Counted from the first letter of the stretch, positions 8,180 through 16,601 are shown. The stretch: DNA of 46,099 nt from Spirulina subsalsa FACHB-351 (GCF_026130165.1 NZ_JAIHOM010000032.1:1-46099); one strand, 5' to 3'. Numbers and translations: made by a program. The notes: generated by a model from the letters alone, not told the origin.

Positions 8180-8920
8180 TTACCAAATCCCGAGGAGTGT
8201 CCGTTGTTGCCATAACATAAACATCCCACTACAGGCCACAAAGGCGATCGCAAAACGGCGAAATTGCTGGTCACTAATTCGTTTTAACACCCGTTGTCCC
8301 AACCAATTCCCCGGCAGCGCCGCCAAACCCAAAACAACCCCATAGCCCAAATGTTCTGTCGTCAAAACCCCGAACCCCCCATAGGCGAGAATTTTCACCA
8401 CATGAACCAGTAAAATATTCAAGGATTTTGTCGCCAGCATTTGCTCCTTCACCAACCCCGCCCCCAGATAAAACGGGTGTAACACTGGCCCAGTGCTACC
8501 AATTAAACCCGACAGCAACGCATAAACCAAAGCCACCGGGAGAAAATACCAAGCCTTCACCTCAAAACGCTCAACTTGTCGCTCCAACACCATCGCCACC
8601 ACCGACGTTAAGAGAAACAGCGCCAGCAACACCGACAACCAAGCAATCTGAGTACGGCTAAACAAAAACGCCCCGATAATACTGCCAATAATTCCCCCCG
8701 GCACATACCAGCGCGTAATAGACCAATCCACCTCTTGCCAATAAATCACCGTCCGTTGAGCATTGCCAAACAACATTCCCACCGTAATAATCGGCGGAAT
8801 CGCCATCGCATCCACCAACAGACTCAACACGGGAATTAAAACTAACGGACTTCCCCCACCCATCAAACTACTAATAAACCACGCCAAACTACTAGCAAAC
8901 GCTAACCCAAAAATGATCAC
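8180..8920 (-). CDS. TauE/SafE family sulfite/anion exporter
   Basis: This 246-residue membrane protein has about seven to eight helices. It shows the TauE/SafE (DUF81) pattern: an N-terminal small-residue repeat LMGGGSPLVLIPVLSLL with the G-G-G-S-P motif, and a matching second half GLIGSTGPVLHPFYLGAGL and LAALPGNWLGQRVLKRI. Members export sulfite, sulfoacetate or related anions, but the substrate cannot be predicted here. It is convergent with potB. A stretch of repeat-like DNA with gggcttgctg (about 8095-8160) separates the two. Confidence 0.8.
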   Translation of the reverse strand: MIIFGLAFASSLAWFISSLMGGGSPLVLIPVLSLLVDAMAIPPIITVGMLFGNAQRTVIYWQEVDWSITRWYVPGGIIGSIIGAFLFSRTQIAWLSVLLALFLLTSVVAMVLERQVERFEVKAWYFLPVALVYALLSGLIGSTGPVLHPFYLGAGLVKEQMLATKSLNILLVHVVKILAYGGFGVLTTEHLGYGVVLGLAALPGNWLGQRVLKRISDQQFRRFAIAFVACSGMFMLWQQRTLLGIW

Positions 8921-9073
8921 AGTTTTCCTGAGAGTCCCCTTTTAATTCCTGCCCTTCTCATTTTAACGGTTGTTCGTTCCCCCAACCCAACAAAGGAAAG
9001 AGTGTCAGCAAGAACGAATCCCGTTAACATATGAAACATTAATCAATCAACTTTGGTTTAGGGAAAATAATTC

Positions 9074-10207
9074 GTGGCTAGCGTCCAAACCTCATCGAAT
9101 TTAGCAAAAACGCCCCTCTATGAACTCATGGCGGCACAAAATGCCCGTTTTACCGAGTTTGCCGGATGGGAAATGCCCGTACAGTTTAGCGGACTGAAAC
9201 AAGAACATGAAGCCGTGCGGACTCAGGTGGGAATGTTTGATATTTCTCACATGGGTAAATTTTTAATTCAAGGTCATGACCTATTACAGCATTTACAGGG
9301 TTTAGTCCCCTCAGATTTAGGGCGTTTACAGCCCGGACAAGCGCAATATACGGTCTTGTTAAATCGTAGAGGGGGGATTATTGATGATGTGATTGTCTAC
9401 TATCAAGGCCCCAGCGAAACAGGGGAAGAACATGGCGTGATTATCGTCAATGCCGCTACTCGGGCCCGAGACAAAGCGTGGTTATTAGCCCATTTTGAAG
9501 ATGCCCCCGTTGCCATGGAGGATGTTTCCAAGGCAAAAGTCCTCATCGCCGTCCAAGGCCCCCAAGCGGTGGCGGTCTTACAGCCCCTTGTAGAAGCTGA
9601 TTTAAGCGCCCTACCCGCCTTTGGTCACTGTACCACTCCCCTCCTCGGTCAAGAGGCCTTTATCGCCCGCACGGGGTACACCGGAGAGGATGGTTTTGAG
9701 GTGATGGTCGATGAGGCCGTGGGTCAAGAACTTTGGCAAGCACTGGCCCAAGGGGGTGTAACTCCTTGTGGTTTGGGGGCGCGGGATACCCTCCGTTTAG
9801 AAGCTGCGATGGCCCTCTATGGGCAGGATTTAGACGAAACCACTACCCCCTTAGAGGGAGGTCTGGGGTGGTTAGTCCACTTAGAGAGTAAAGGGGATTT
9901 TTTGGGGCGCTCTGTGTTGGAAACGCAGAAAAATAAGGGCATCCCTCGGCGTTTAGTGGGACTGGAAATGACCGGACGTTATATTGCTCGGCATGGGTAC
10001 CCTGTCATCCATGAGGGGGAACAGGTGGGAGAAGTGACCAGTGGGACTCTCTCGCCAACTTTGGGCAAGGCGATCGCTCTAGCTTATGTCCCTAAAGCTC
10101 TGAGTAAGCCCGGCCAAGCCCTAGAGGTGGAAATTCGCGGCAAAACTTACCCCGCCCAAGTGGTGAAAAAGCCCTTTTATCGCTCCCCGAATCGCCCCTC
10201 AAAGTAA
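9074..10207 (+). CDS. gcvT: Glycine cleavage system T protein (aminomethyltransferase)
   Basis: This 377-residue T protein transfers the methylene group from the aminomethyl-lipoyl H protein to tetrahydrofolate and releases ammonia. In cyanobacteria this is part of photorespiratory glycine breakdown. Conserved segments are TPLYELMAAQNARFTEFAGW near the start, FDISHMGKFLIQG, RTGYTGEDGFEV, the catalytic-region CGLGARDTLRLEAAMALYGQ, and GEVTSGTLSPTLGKAIALAYV near the end. The start is GTG at 9074. The length fits the family. No glycine riboswitch-like structure was recognised upstream, and gcvP and gcvH are not in the window. Confidence 0.96.
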   Translation: MASVQTSSNLAKTPLYELMAAQNARFTEFAGWEMPVQFSGLKQEHEAVRTQVGMFDISHMGKFLIQGHDLLQHLQGLVPSDLGRLQPGQAQYTVLLNRRGGIIDDVIVYYQGPSETGEEHGVIIVNAATRARDKAWLLAHFEDAPVAMEDVSKAKVLIAVQGPQAVAVLQPLVEADLSALPAFGHCTTPLLGQEAFIARTGYTGEDGFEVMVDEAVGQELWQALAQGGVTPCGLGARDTLRLEAAMALYGQDLDETTTPLEGGLGWLVHLESKGDFLGRSVLETQKNKGIPRRLVGLEMTGRYIARHGYPVIHEGEQVGEVTSGTLSPTLGKAIALAYVPKALSKPGQALEVEIRGKTYPAQVVKKPFYRSPNRPSK

Positions 10208-10287
10208 CATACCCTGATGGGTCGGAAACCGGGTTTTTAACAGGGGTTGGAAGGAAGCTCGATCAATCATGGGTGGGGCTTCCTGTC

Positions 10288-10318
10288 GGTTGGGTGAAGC
10301 GAAGCGCGCAATCCAACC
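10288..10318. repeat. Hairpin repeat of the GGTTGGGTGAAGC family (type B)
   Basis: The sequence ggttgggtgaagcgaagcgc followed by gcaatccaacc forms an imperfect hairpin. It is a single copy of the repeat family that fills the last 2.4 kb of the window. A gaaaccgggtttttaac motif, also part of that mosaic, is 70 bases upstream at about 10219. Confidence 0.75.
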
Positions 10319-10382
10319 CCATACATTTTTGAGGGTTGAGAGACACAGGGAAACTGGATGGCTCAAATTTTCCCTTCCCCCC

Positions 10383-10411
10383 TTGACATTTTCTCCGTAA
10401 ACGGTAACAAT
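10383..10411 (+). promoter_or_regulatory. Promoter of the DUF4278 gene
   Basis: A consensus -35 box TTGACA (10383-10388) is followed after 17 bases by AACAAT (10406-10411), a four-of-six match to the -10 consensus. Transcription would start near 10418, giving a leader of about 120-165 bases. Confidence 0.6.
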
Positions 10412-10432
10412 GGATACAGAAACAAAAACAAT

Positions 10433-10548
10433 CGTTCATCCCCAAAGGACTCTAAGTTAGGAGTCGCCCCCTTGGGAGACGGAAGTAGGGAGCAATCCCG
10501 AAGGAACGCGCCTCATTTAACGAACACGATACGCTCGCTATGGAGGCG
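10433..10548 (+). promoter_or_regulatory. Structured 5' leader RNA, candidate cis-regulator
   Basis: Several nested helices can be drawn by eye. Closing stem: cgttc (10433-10437) with gaacg (10504-10508). First arm: cccaa.gg with ccttggg, enclosing gactc/gagtc. Second arm: ggga-gcaa-tccc, a perfect stem with a GNRA tetraloop. Third: cgcctc (10509-10514) with gaggcg (10543-10548), the second half of which overlaps the first possible start codon. The arrangement looks like a folded regulatory leader. I cannot assign it to a named RNA family. Confidence 0.5.
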
Positions 10549-10947
10549 AAGACCATGCAACCTAAAACCATGCAATCCAAAACCATGCAACTCACTTATC
10601 GTGGTGTTGCCTACGATTATCAGCCGGCCCCAGTAGACACAGTAGAAACGGGTGTGACGGGCAAGTATCGCGGTTTGGAGTGGCGATTCCGCAATTTGGA
10701 AAAACCCCCGGTGCAAAAACCAACGTTAGATTTAGTCTATCGGGGTGTTCATTACAGCACAGGGACTCAGAGCAATAATCCGGGGCAGGGGAATACACCT
10801 GTGCAAGAAACCGTTAATACTACTCCCTCCGTGCGTCAGAAAGCCTGTGCTTTATTCTGGCAAAATCAACGGTCTAATCTGCGCCGTCAACAGGTGATGT
10901 TCAATCGTGCCGCCCAAGAAATTGGTTTAACCGCACAATTGGTTTAG
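10540..10947 (+). CDS. DUF4278 domain-containing protein
   Basis: The frame encodes up to 135 residues. The DUF4278 signature MQLTYRGVAYDY lies at residues 16-27 and a second copy of the motif, LVYRGVHYSTG, about 50 residues later. The C-terminal part is basic and helical (QNQRSNLRRQQVMFNRAAQE). The family is almost confined to cyanobacteria and has no known function. Four in-frame ATGs (10540, 10555, 10570, 10585) precede the domain, three of them in a 15-bp tandem repeat. Homologues usually begin at the MxLxYRG methionine, so 10585 may be the true start. A strong promoter and a folded leader lie upstream. Confidence 0.8.
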   Translation: MEAKTMQPKTMQSKTMQLTYRGVAYDYQPAPVDTVETGVTGKYRGLEWRFRNLEKPPVQKPTLDLVYRGVHYSTGTQSNNPGQGNTPVQETVNTTPSVRQKACALFWQNQRSNLRRQQVMFNRAAQEIGLTAQLV

Positions 10948-10971
10948 TGTCTTGTCGGAATCCTATTTCTT

Positions 10972-11013
10972 TTGACATCCCCCCACACCATAACTCTGAT
11001 TGGGTGTGGGGGG
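10972..11013. mobile_element. Solo IS200/IS605-type end hairpin
   Basis: TTGACAT is followed by a perfect 11-bp stem (ccccccacacc at 10979-10989 with ggtgtgggggg at 11003-11013). TTGAC next to a strong hairpin is the reverse-complement form of the IS200/IS605 right end seen at 95-131. No transposase is nearby, so this could also act simply as a terminator. Confidence 0.4.
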
Positions 11014-11041
11014 CTTCAAGCTTAAGGAATTGAATCTGACG

Positions 11042-11070
11042 CAGCTTGCCCTGACAGGAAGGGCAAGCTG
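11042..11070. terminator. Bidirectional terminator, DUF4278/glmM
   Basis: A perfect 11-bp stem (cagcttgccct at 11042-11052 with agggcaagctg at 11060-11070) has a 7-base loop. It lies between the convergent DUF4278 gene and glmM, 10 bases past the glmM stop. Confidence 0.75.
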
Positions 11071-11079
11071 ATTTGTGGG

Positions 11080-12546
11080 TTAAACCGCTAAATATTGCTG
11101 CACTTTTTGCACTAGATTGTTTGTCCAATATTCAGCGACATTGAGTTCTGCTGCCTCTACCATGACGCGGATCAGGGGTTCTGTTCCCGAAGCCCGGACT
11201 AAGATCCGACCTTGAGAGCCGAGTTCTTTTTCGGCTTGGGCGATCGCATGGGTGAGGAGATCACAGTCTTGCCAATGTAAACGGCGATCGCGATCTTCGA
11301 CCCGCACATTGCGCAACAATTGAGGATAGGGGCGGAAACTCTCCTCCACTAATTCACTCAGTGTCACCTCCGCTTGTTTCACTAAAGCCGTCAAGTGCAA
11401 AGCCGTCTGTAAACCATCCCCCGAGAAACTATGGTGATGGCAGAGAATATGACCCGATTGTTCACCCCCTAACATCGCTCCAGTTTCAAACATCGCCGCT
11501 TGAACGTGCTGATCTCCCACATCGGTCCGCAGGAAACGACCGCCCCGTTGCTCCCAAGCGCGCTCAAAGCCTAGATTGGCCATGACTGTGGCCACAATCA
11601 ACTGATCCGGCAACTGCTGTCTATTTTGCAATTCCTGACCCCAGAAATAGAGAATATAGTCCCCATTAACTTCTCGGCCTTGACTATCCACAGCCATCAC
11701 CCGATCCGCATCACCATCAAAGGCAAAACCGAGGTCAGCCTGATGACGTTGAACAGCTTCTTGTAAGAGGGCCAAATGAGTTGAACCACAATTGACATTA
11801 ATGCGATCGCCATCGGGGCGTTCATGCAAACAAATCACCTCAGCCCCTAACGCCCGGAACACCGCAGGAGCTAGATAAACCGAAGCCCCCCAAGCCAAAT
11901 CCAAAACAATCCGCAACCCACTAAAATCCAAATTAGGCGGCAGAGATTGCTGTAGAGCTTGTTGATACTGTTCAATTAAACGGGGGCGACTGTGATATTG
12001 TCCCCAATGTTGGGGCCCAGTGGTGGGACTCCCTAACTCCCCCCGTAATCCCGCCTCAATTTGTTTCGCCGCCTCCTTGCTTAGTTTTGTACCATTTGCG
12101 CCAAAAAACTTAATTCCATTGTCCTCTGGGGGATTATGACTCGCGGAAATCATCACTCCACCGATAGCCTCCGTTTGTGCCGTCAAGAAAGACACACAAG
12201 GGGTAGGACAGAGGCCTAAATTCCACACTTCCAACCCAGCCGTCGTTAAACCCGCCGTCAGCGCCGTAGATAACATATCGCTAGAATTGCGGGAATCTTG
12301 CCCTAAAATCACCGGTCCCGGTTGTGCCGCCGTTGCCTTAAACACTTGACCCGCCCAAAAACCGACCTCTAAGGCTAAAGATGCGGTGAGGAGTTCCCCC
12401 ACCTTTCCCCGGATGCCATCGGTGCCAAAAAGCGGGGTTTTCGGTAGACCTGCATAGGCTTGGCGGGGGCCATGACGTAAAGATTCTAAGGTTTGGGGTA
12501 GATGAACAGGGTTCAGTCCCTGAATTCGCACGGGAGATGTTACCAT
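11080..12546 (-). CDS. glmM: Phosphoglucosamine mutase
   Basis: This 488-residue enzyme interconverts glucosamine-6-phosphate and glucosamine-1-phosphate for UDP-GlcNAc, peptidoglycan and lipid A synthesis. The active-site serine lies in [19 protein letters not shown] (S136). The metal loop is [14 protein letters not shown], the sugar loop GGEQSGHI, and the phosphate-binding loop [14 protein letters not shown]. The FGTDGIRG motif begins at residue 40, so there is a roughly 35-residue N-terminal extension compared with E. coli GlmM, common in cyanobacteria. TASHNPP-type enzymes also include phosphoglucomutase/phosphomannomutase, but FGTDGIRG and GEQSGH favour GlmM. Confidence 0.93.
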   Translation of the reverse strand: MVTSPVRIQGLNPVHLPQTLESLRHGPRQAYAGLPKTPLFGTDGIRGKVGELLTASLALEVGFWAGQVFKATAAQPGPVILGQDSRNSSDMLSTALTAGLTTAGLEVWNLGLCPTPCVSFLTAQTEAIGGVMISASHNPPEDNGIKFFGANGTKLSKEAAKQIEAGLRGELGSPTTGPQHWGQYHSRPRLIEQYQQALQQSLPPNLDFSGLRIVLDLAWGASVYLAPAVFRALGAEVICLHERPDGDRINVNCGSTHLALLQEAVQRHQADLGFAFDGDADRVMAVDSQGREVNGDYILYFWGQELQNRQQLPDQLIVATVMANLGFERAWEQRGGRFLRTDVGDQHVQAAMFETGAMLGGEQSGHILCHHHSFSGDGLQTALHLTALVKQAEVTLSELVEESFRPYPQLLRNVRVEDRDRRLHWQDCDLLTHAIAQAEKELGSQGRILVRASGTEPLIRVMVEAAELNVAEYWTNNLVQKVQQYLAV

Positions 12547-12781
12547 CGCTATTACTCCTCACACAACACACAACTTTACAGTGGAGAATACCACTTTAGA
12601 ACGAGATTATTGTTACACACCTTTCTTTTCTAGGGAAATTGACCTCTTTCAGGTTTTTCTGGAATGTTTAGATGGCGGCGCAGAGAAGGCACAATTATAG
12701 CCTTTCTTTTTTAGATTGCCTTGAGGGATTTCCGTAAAATTACTGATGTCTGGGGGAAAATACCCGTCCTCTGGTCAAGAC

Positions 12782-12838
12782 AGGTTATGTTAATTTTTGA
12801 ATCGACTAACCTGAAGGATAGAAGGCGGAACATAACCT
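12782..12838 (-). terminator. 3' hairpin after the 12839-13138 gene
   Basis: The inverted repeat aggttatgtt (12782-12791) and aacataacct (12829-12838) is perfect over 10 bp with a 37-base loop and abuts the stop codon of the minus-strand gene. The remaining glmM upstream DNA (12547-12781) shows only a second weak hairpin at 12684-12707 followed by T's. Confidence 0.35.
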
Positions 12839-13138
12839 CTAACCTTGTTCCCAACAGTCCTGCATTTGTGCCAAGGTTAACCCCTGAGCAATATAATCCG
12901 GTTGTTCGGGATTGTAGGGACTGCGAACGCGATCAATACTTAAAATCATGGCTTGTGGGGGTAAAACAGGCACATCGGGATCAAACGCCGTAGCCCGCAT
13001 CAGGGAACTGGAAAACCCCTTAAAAACGGCAATTGTGTCCAGTTCCCCCTCAATTTCTGCTGTCACTAGCAGAACTTCTTCAGGATGTTTTAAGCTGTAC
13101 TGTTCTAATCGCTTGGCGATCGCACTTATCTCCACCAT
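12839..13138 (-). CDS. Conserved cyanobacterial small protein
   Basis: This is a 99-residue protein I recognise only as a conserved cyanobacterial hypothetical. It starts with a helix (EISAIAKRLEQYSLKHPEEV), then a beta-rich core (VLLVTAEIEGELDTIAVFKG) and the segment SSSLMRATAFDPDVPVLPPQ, and ends in an acidic/Trp tail (MQDCWEQG). There is no signal peptide, membrane helix or catalytic motif. It is 23 bp downstream of the DUF3177 gene on the same strand and is probably cotranscribed with it. Confidence 0.72.
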   Translation of the reverse strand: MVEISAIAKRLEQYSLKHPEEVLLVTAEIEGELDTIAVFKGFSSSLMRATAFDPDVPVLPPQAMILSIDRVRSPYNPEQPDYIAQGLTLAQMQDCWEQG

Positions 13139-13161
13139 AACCCTTTAACCCTCCTCCTCCT

Positions 13162-13761
13162 CTACTGTTCAATCGCTATGCGACCTTGACGAGCCAGACG
13201 AACAACCAAAAAATACCCCAAATAGAGGCCATACACCACCAAAGCCACCACCCCGAAAAAGCCTAAAATCCCCGGGTCTGTATTGCGATGAAACCAACTT
13301 TTATAGAGTAACGGAGCTTCTAGCCACACTTGGCAAAACTCCTGTTGAAACGCCACCCGAGAAAAAGCACAGGACAGCGTAGGAATGGAAACCAGTGCGC
13401 CGAGAGTACAATAGACCGTCATCGCCCAACGCCAACCCGTCACCCACAGTTTAAACCGACTCCCCGGCATATCCTCGATTTCGTCATTAATATCCACCCA
13501 AAACCAGAGCGCAATAGGAATTAAAATCCGCGCCATAAATCCAGTCACATAGGCAATCGACCAAGCAGGAATCATCAAATACACCGTAATCATCAACAGA
13601 CTCGCCACCCGCCAATAAATCACCAACAGACGAGTAATGGCCTCAGAACGCCTCACCAAAGACCAAATCAATAACCCCAAGGGGACAAACACCGCAAATA
13701 AAACCGCTAAACGGTAGTCCATCCAAACCCAAGGCTTAAGAAACCAGATTTCATCCTGCAT
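13162..13761 (-). CDS. DUF3177 family membrane protein
   Basis: This 199-residue integral membrane protein has about five helices. The N-terminus EIWFLKPWVWMDYRLAVLF and the segments SIAYVTGFMARILIPIALWF and WVDINDEIEDMP fit the cyanobacterial DUF3177 family, whose role is unknown. Several Asp/Glu residues cluster in the central loop (DINDEIED), which may bind a metal or a partner; this is inference. It is upstream of and probably in an operon with the small gene at 12839-13138. Confidence 0.78.
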   Translation of the reverse strand: MQDEIWFLKPWVWMDYRLAVLFAVFVPLGLLIWSLVRRSEAITRLLVIYWRVASLLMITVYLMIPAWSIAYVTGFMARILIPIALWFWVDINDEIEDMPGSRFKLWVTGWRWAMTVYCTLGALVSIPTLSCAFSRVAFQQEFCQVWLEAPLLYKSWFHRNTDPGILGFFGVVALVVYGLYLGYFLVVRLARQGRIAIEQ

Positions 13762-13952
13762 GATTCTTTATTCGTCAACCAAATTGCCCTAATCATTTTG
13801 ACATATCCCGTTTTGATTAGCTCAGGAATTTAGACATCCGGAGGAACAGGGACATTTTTTGAGAGGGATTCCCTAGGGCTTGCTGTTGGCGTTAGCCTAA
13901 CCTAGGAAACAAGTCCGTTAGCCGGGGGGCAGGGGAGAGGGGAGCGCAAAAA

Positions 13953-14561
13953 CTAATATTGAACCACAACAGGGTCAAGACTACGCCAAAGATACCAAGT
14001 GGCAACAGTTCGATAGGGTTTCCAACGGAAGGACAACTCCTGAATTTCTGCCTTGCTGCTTCCCCCATAATGACGCTCTATAGCATTAATTAGGCCTAAA
14101 TCAGCTAAAGGCAATATATCAGAACGGTGCAGGTGAAAAATCAGAAACATTTCGGCTGTCCATTGACCAATCCCCTTAATTTTTTTCAGTTGTTTAATAA
14201 TCGCTTCATCGGTCATGGTTTCCCATTGACTAGGCCTTAAAATTCCTTGTTCAAAGGACTGAGCAATATTCGTGATATAACTAATCTTTTGTCGAGAGAG
14301 TCCAATTTCTCGTAATTCAGGTTCCGTTAAACTTAAAAAAATATCTGGTTTTATAATTGGCAGTTTAACGGTCAGTCTTTCCCAGATTTTATCAGCCGCT
14401 TTTATGGAGATTTGCTGTCCGACTACTGCTCTGGTTAAGGTATGGAAAGGATTATTAAGATTCGTGAGAACTTCATCAGGATAAGCGGCAATTAAACTAG
14501 ACATGACCGGATCTCTATGGCTTAGATATTCGGTTGCTTCTTGCCAGTAAGGGGGAGTCAT
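13953..14561 (-). CDS. DNA-3-methyladenine glycosylase (AlkA type)
   Basis: This 202-residue HhH-GPD base-excision glycosylase removes alkylated purines. The helix-hairpin-helix is at residues about 126-140 (KKIKGIGQWTAEMFLIFHL) and the catalytic aspartate is D154 in ILPLADLGL. An upstream conserved segment is HTLTRAVVGQQISIKAADKIW. It is a compact form without the N-terminal AlkA domain (E. coli AlkA has 282 residues), similar to the Mag/AlkA2 type. There is no iron-sulfur cluster motif, which separates it from Nth/MutY. Confidence 0.87.
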   Translation of the reverse strand: MTPPYWQEATEYLSHRDPVMSSLIAAYPDEVLTNLNNPFHTLTRAVVGQQISIKAADKIWERLTVKLPIIKPDIFLSLTEPELREIGLSRQKISYITNIAQSFEQGILRPSQWETMTDEAIIKQLKKIKGIGQWTAEMFLIFHLHRSDILPLADLGLINAIERHYGGSSKAEIQELSFRWKPYRTVATWYLWRSLDPVVVQY

Positions 14562-14715
14562 AGATTGATAAGGTTTTTGACAATTTTAGGAAAGTTAGAT
14601 AAAATTACAATTACTTATTCAAAAAAAATTGATCCCTCATTCTACCATAATAGAAGCTTTTTTGTCAATTATTTACTAATATTCAACATTGATCATAATC
14701 AGCACTATTTTAACT

Positions 14716-15300
14716 ATGCCTCAGACTATCACTGCCTTAATATTAAATTTAGACCAAGTTCACCTGAGTGATGAACAGTTTTATCAGTTATGTAAAAATA
14801 ATAGTGATTTGAACTTTGAACGTACTGCAAGAGGAGAATTAATTATTATGCCACCCGTTGGAGGGGATAGCGGAAATAGAGAAGCCGATTTAATTATTGA
14901 TTTGGGAATCTGGAATCGACAAACTAACCTAGGCTATACGTTTAGTTCCTCCACTGTATTTACATTGCCCAATGGTGCCAATCGTTCCCCCGATGTGGCA
15001 TGGATTCGCCAAGAACGTTACAGCGCATTAACCCCCGAACAACGGCAGAAATTTCCTCCCATTGCACCGGATTTTGTGATTGAATTAAGGTCAGCAACCG
15101 ATGATCTAAAAATGCTTCATAGTAAAATGCAAGAATATATGGACGCAGAGGTGCAATTAGCATGGTTAATTAACCCTCAACAGCAACAAGTAGAAATTTA
15201 TCGCTTGGGGAAAGAGGTGGAGGTGCAGGATTTACCCACGGAGTTATCAGGTGAAGAAATATTACCTGGGTTTAGGTTGAGTCTATCCCGGTATTTGTAG
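14716..15300 (+). CDS. Uma2 family endonuclease (DUF820)
   Basis: This is a 194-residue protein. The ATG at 14716 gives the usual start (MPQTITALILNLDQVHLSDE); an upstream ATG at 14689 is less likely. It has the PD-(D/E)xK-like core of Uma2: RTARGELIIMPPVGGDSGNR, then SPDVAWIRQERYSALTPEQR with the conserved PDVAW, then PDFVIELRS, and a last motif MQEYMDAEVQLAWLINPQQQ. The family is hugely expanded in cyanobacteria. Nuclease activity is predicted from fold only and the biological role is unknown. An IS200/IS605-type end hairpin follows the stop by 38 bases. Confidence 0.9.
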   Translation: MPQTITALILNLDQVHLSDEQFYQLCKNNSDLNFERTARGELIIMPPVGGDSGNREADLIIDLGIWNRQTNLGYTFSSSTVFTLPNGANRSPDVAWIRQERYSALTPEQRQKFPPIAPDFVIELRSATDDLKMLHSKMQEYMDAEVQLAWLINPQQQQVEIYRLGKEVEVQDLPTELSGEEILPGFRLSLSRYL

Positions 15301-15337
15301 AAGTCTTGATGCAGGAGTTCTCCGGCAACCTAACTTG

Positions 15338-15373
15338 TTGACATCCGCCCCGCCATAAACGGACGGGGACTCC
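15338..15373. mobile_element. Solo IS200/IS605-type end hairpin
   Basis: TTGACATCC is followed by an imperfect hairpin (gccccgcc, loop ataaac, ggacgggg) and ACTCC. The layout matches the reverse complement of IS200/IS605 right ends and the copy at 10972-11013. No transposase gene is associated. Confidence 0.4.
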
Positions 15374-15435
15374 ATCTATTTCAACAGGTCAAAAATTGAC
15401 AATTGTTGAAATGCTGGATGGGATAAATCAATTGA

Positions 15436-15855
15436 TTAACGGTTTATCCTCCAGTCAGATAAACAATTTTCTGGTACATTAGAAGGCTTGCTTGCACAGT
15501 TTATAAACGGGATAGAATCCACTAACAAAAGATTAGAATATCGTTGAGTTATTCTAAATTGTGACCCATGAATTACACCCCAAACTGTACCGGGTTTATC
15601 AGCAGGACTACAAGCATCCGTAAGATACCAGCCGTTAAAACGACCTTGATAAAATGCTCGGGCTAATAGGAAAATTTCTTTTCGCTGTCTGACCTGACAA
15701 ATAACATTACCATTGGGAACTTGTCGAATATTACTCGGTGGGTCATAAACATAGGCTGATGCTCCCACAGCCGCTTGAGTGGGTGAAACTTGAGCCACGA
15801 TTGAGCCGAATACAATAGTTAAAAAACTGATTGATTTAATGATTTTTTGCTTCAT
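15436..15855 (-). CDS. Exported small protein, SH3b-like
   Basis: I place the start at the ATG ending at 15855 because the protein then opens with a clear signal peptide (MKQKIIKSISFLTIVFGSIV, cleavage after TQA). The longer frame to 16002 only adds translated tandem-repeat DNA. The mature part of about 113 residues reads VYDPPSNIRQVPNGNVICQV and then RFNGWYLTDAC, the S.IR..pnG.v pattern of bacterial SH3-like domains that bind cell-wall or other ligands. Four cysteines suggest disulfides. No partner gene is adjacent; tandem repeats lie upstream. Confidence 0.68.
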   Translation of the reverse strand: MKQKIIKSISFLTIVFGSIVAQVSPTQAAVGASAYVYDPPSNIRQVPNGNVICQVRQRKEIFLLARAFYQGRFNGWYLTDACSPADKPGTVWGVIHGSQFRITQRYSNLLLVDSIPFINCASKPSNVPENCLSDWRINR

Positions 15856-15917
15856 AGGAGTTTCGATAATAGAAGAAAAAACTATTAGATGATAGAAGTT
15901 TTTTTTGAAATATAATT

Positions 15918-16153
15918 GGTGGTGAGTTGTTGGGTTTCGTTGTTGCTGCACCCAACCTACGGATGGTGGTGAGTTGTTGGGTTTCGCTGTCGCTGCACCC
16001 AACCTACGGATGGTGGTGAGTTGTTGGGTTTCGCTGTCGCTACACCCAACCTACGGATGGTAGTGAGTTGTTGGGTTTCGCTGTTGCTGCACCCAACCTA
16101 CGGATGGTAGTGAGTTGTTGGGTTTCGCTGTTGCTGCACCCAACCTACGGATA
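15918..16153. repeat. Five tandem 47-bp repeats
   Basis: Five copies with a strict 47-bp period; the motif gagttgttgggtttcg begins at 15924, 15971, 16018, 16065 and 16112. Each unit contains a short inverted repeat (ttgggt and acccaa) and ends cctacggat. The core is related to the type B hairpin repeat elsewhere in the window. Confidence 0.95.
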
Positions 16154-16230
16154 GTCATTTTATGGGAAATTTACTAGGGGTAATTCATGAATTACCCCTA
16201 CCCCAATCTGTTGAGGATGGCTATATCAAA

Positions 16231-16518
16231 TTAGGACTCGACTTGCACTTTGTTTTTATAAAAGGCGACATATCCCTCAATATGTTTTGCCTTTTCTTTG
16301 GTTTGGGGATAATACCAAGCGGCATCCTTGATGGTTTTATCGCCTACGGTGATATTGTAATAACTGGCTTGTCCTTTCCAAGAACAAATCGTGTGGGTAT
16401 TACTATCACTAAAATATTCAGTTTTTAGAGCATCTGGGGGGAAATAATAATTTCCCTCGACTACTTCACAGTTATTGCTTTCTGCAAGGAGAACGCCGTT
16501 TAAGGTCACTTTAGCCAT
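16231..16518 (-). CDS. DUF427 domain-containing protein
   Basis: This 95-residue protein is a single DUF427 domain. Hallmarks are VTLNGVLLAESNNCEVVEGN at the start, YYFPPDALKTEYF, the THTICSWKGQASYYNI motif, and DAAWYYPQTKEKAKHIEGYV with conserved Trp/Tyr and the YVAFY end. The family is a small beta-tent fold with no well-established reaction. It stands alone with a repeat array downstream. Confidence 0.88.
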   Translation of the reverse strand: MAKVTLNGVLLAESNNCEVVEGNYYFPPDALKTEYFSDSNTHTICSWKGQASYYNITVGDKTIKDAAWYYPQTKEKAKHIEGYVAFYKNKVQVES

Positions 16519-16601
16519 AGTTAAATCAGGGTGATTTGATCACCCCATTATAGGGCGTGTCGGACTTAGCAACCTATCCCCCAAGAGAGGGAGAGAAGCC
16601 G

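Noticed and set aside
8941-9073. Glycine riboswitch upstream of gcvT
   Set aside because: The region is short and AT-rich and lacks the paired aptamer features.
15856-16002. N-terminal extension of the exported SH3b-like protein
   Set aside because: It is the translated 47-bp repeat array and the real signal peptide starts at 15855.
15918-16153. CRISPR array
   Set aside because: The 47-bp units are nearly identical throughout with no unique spacers, and no cas genes are present.
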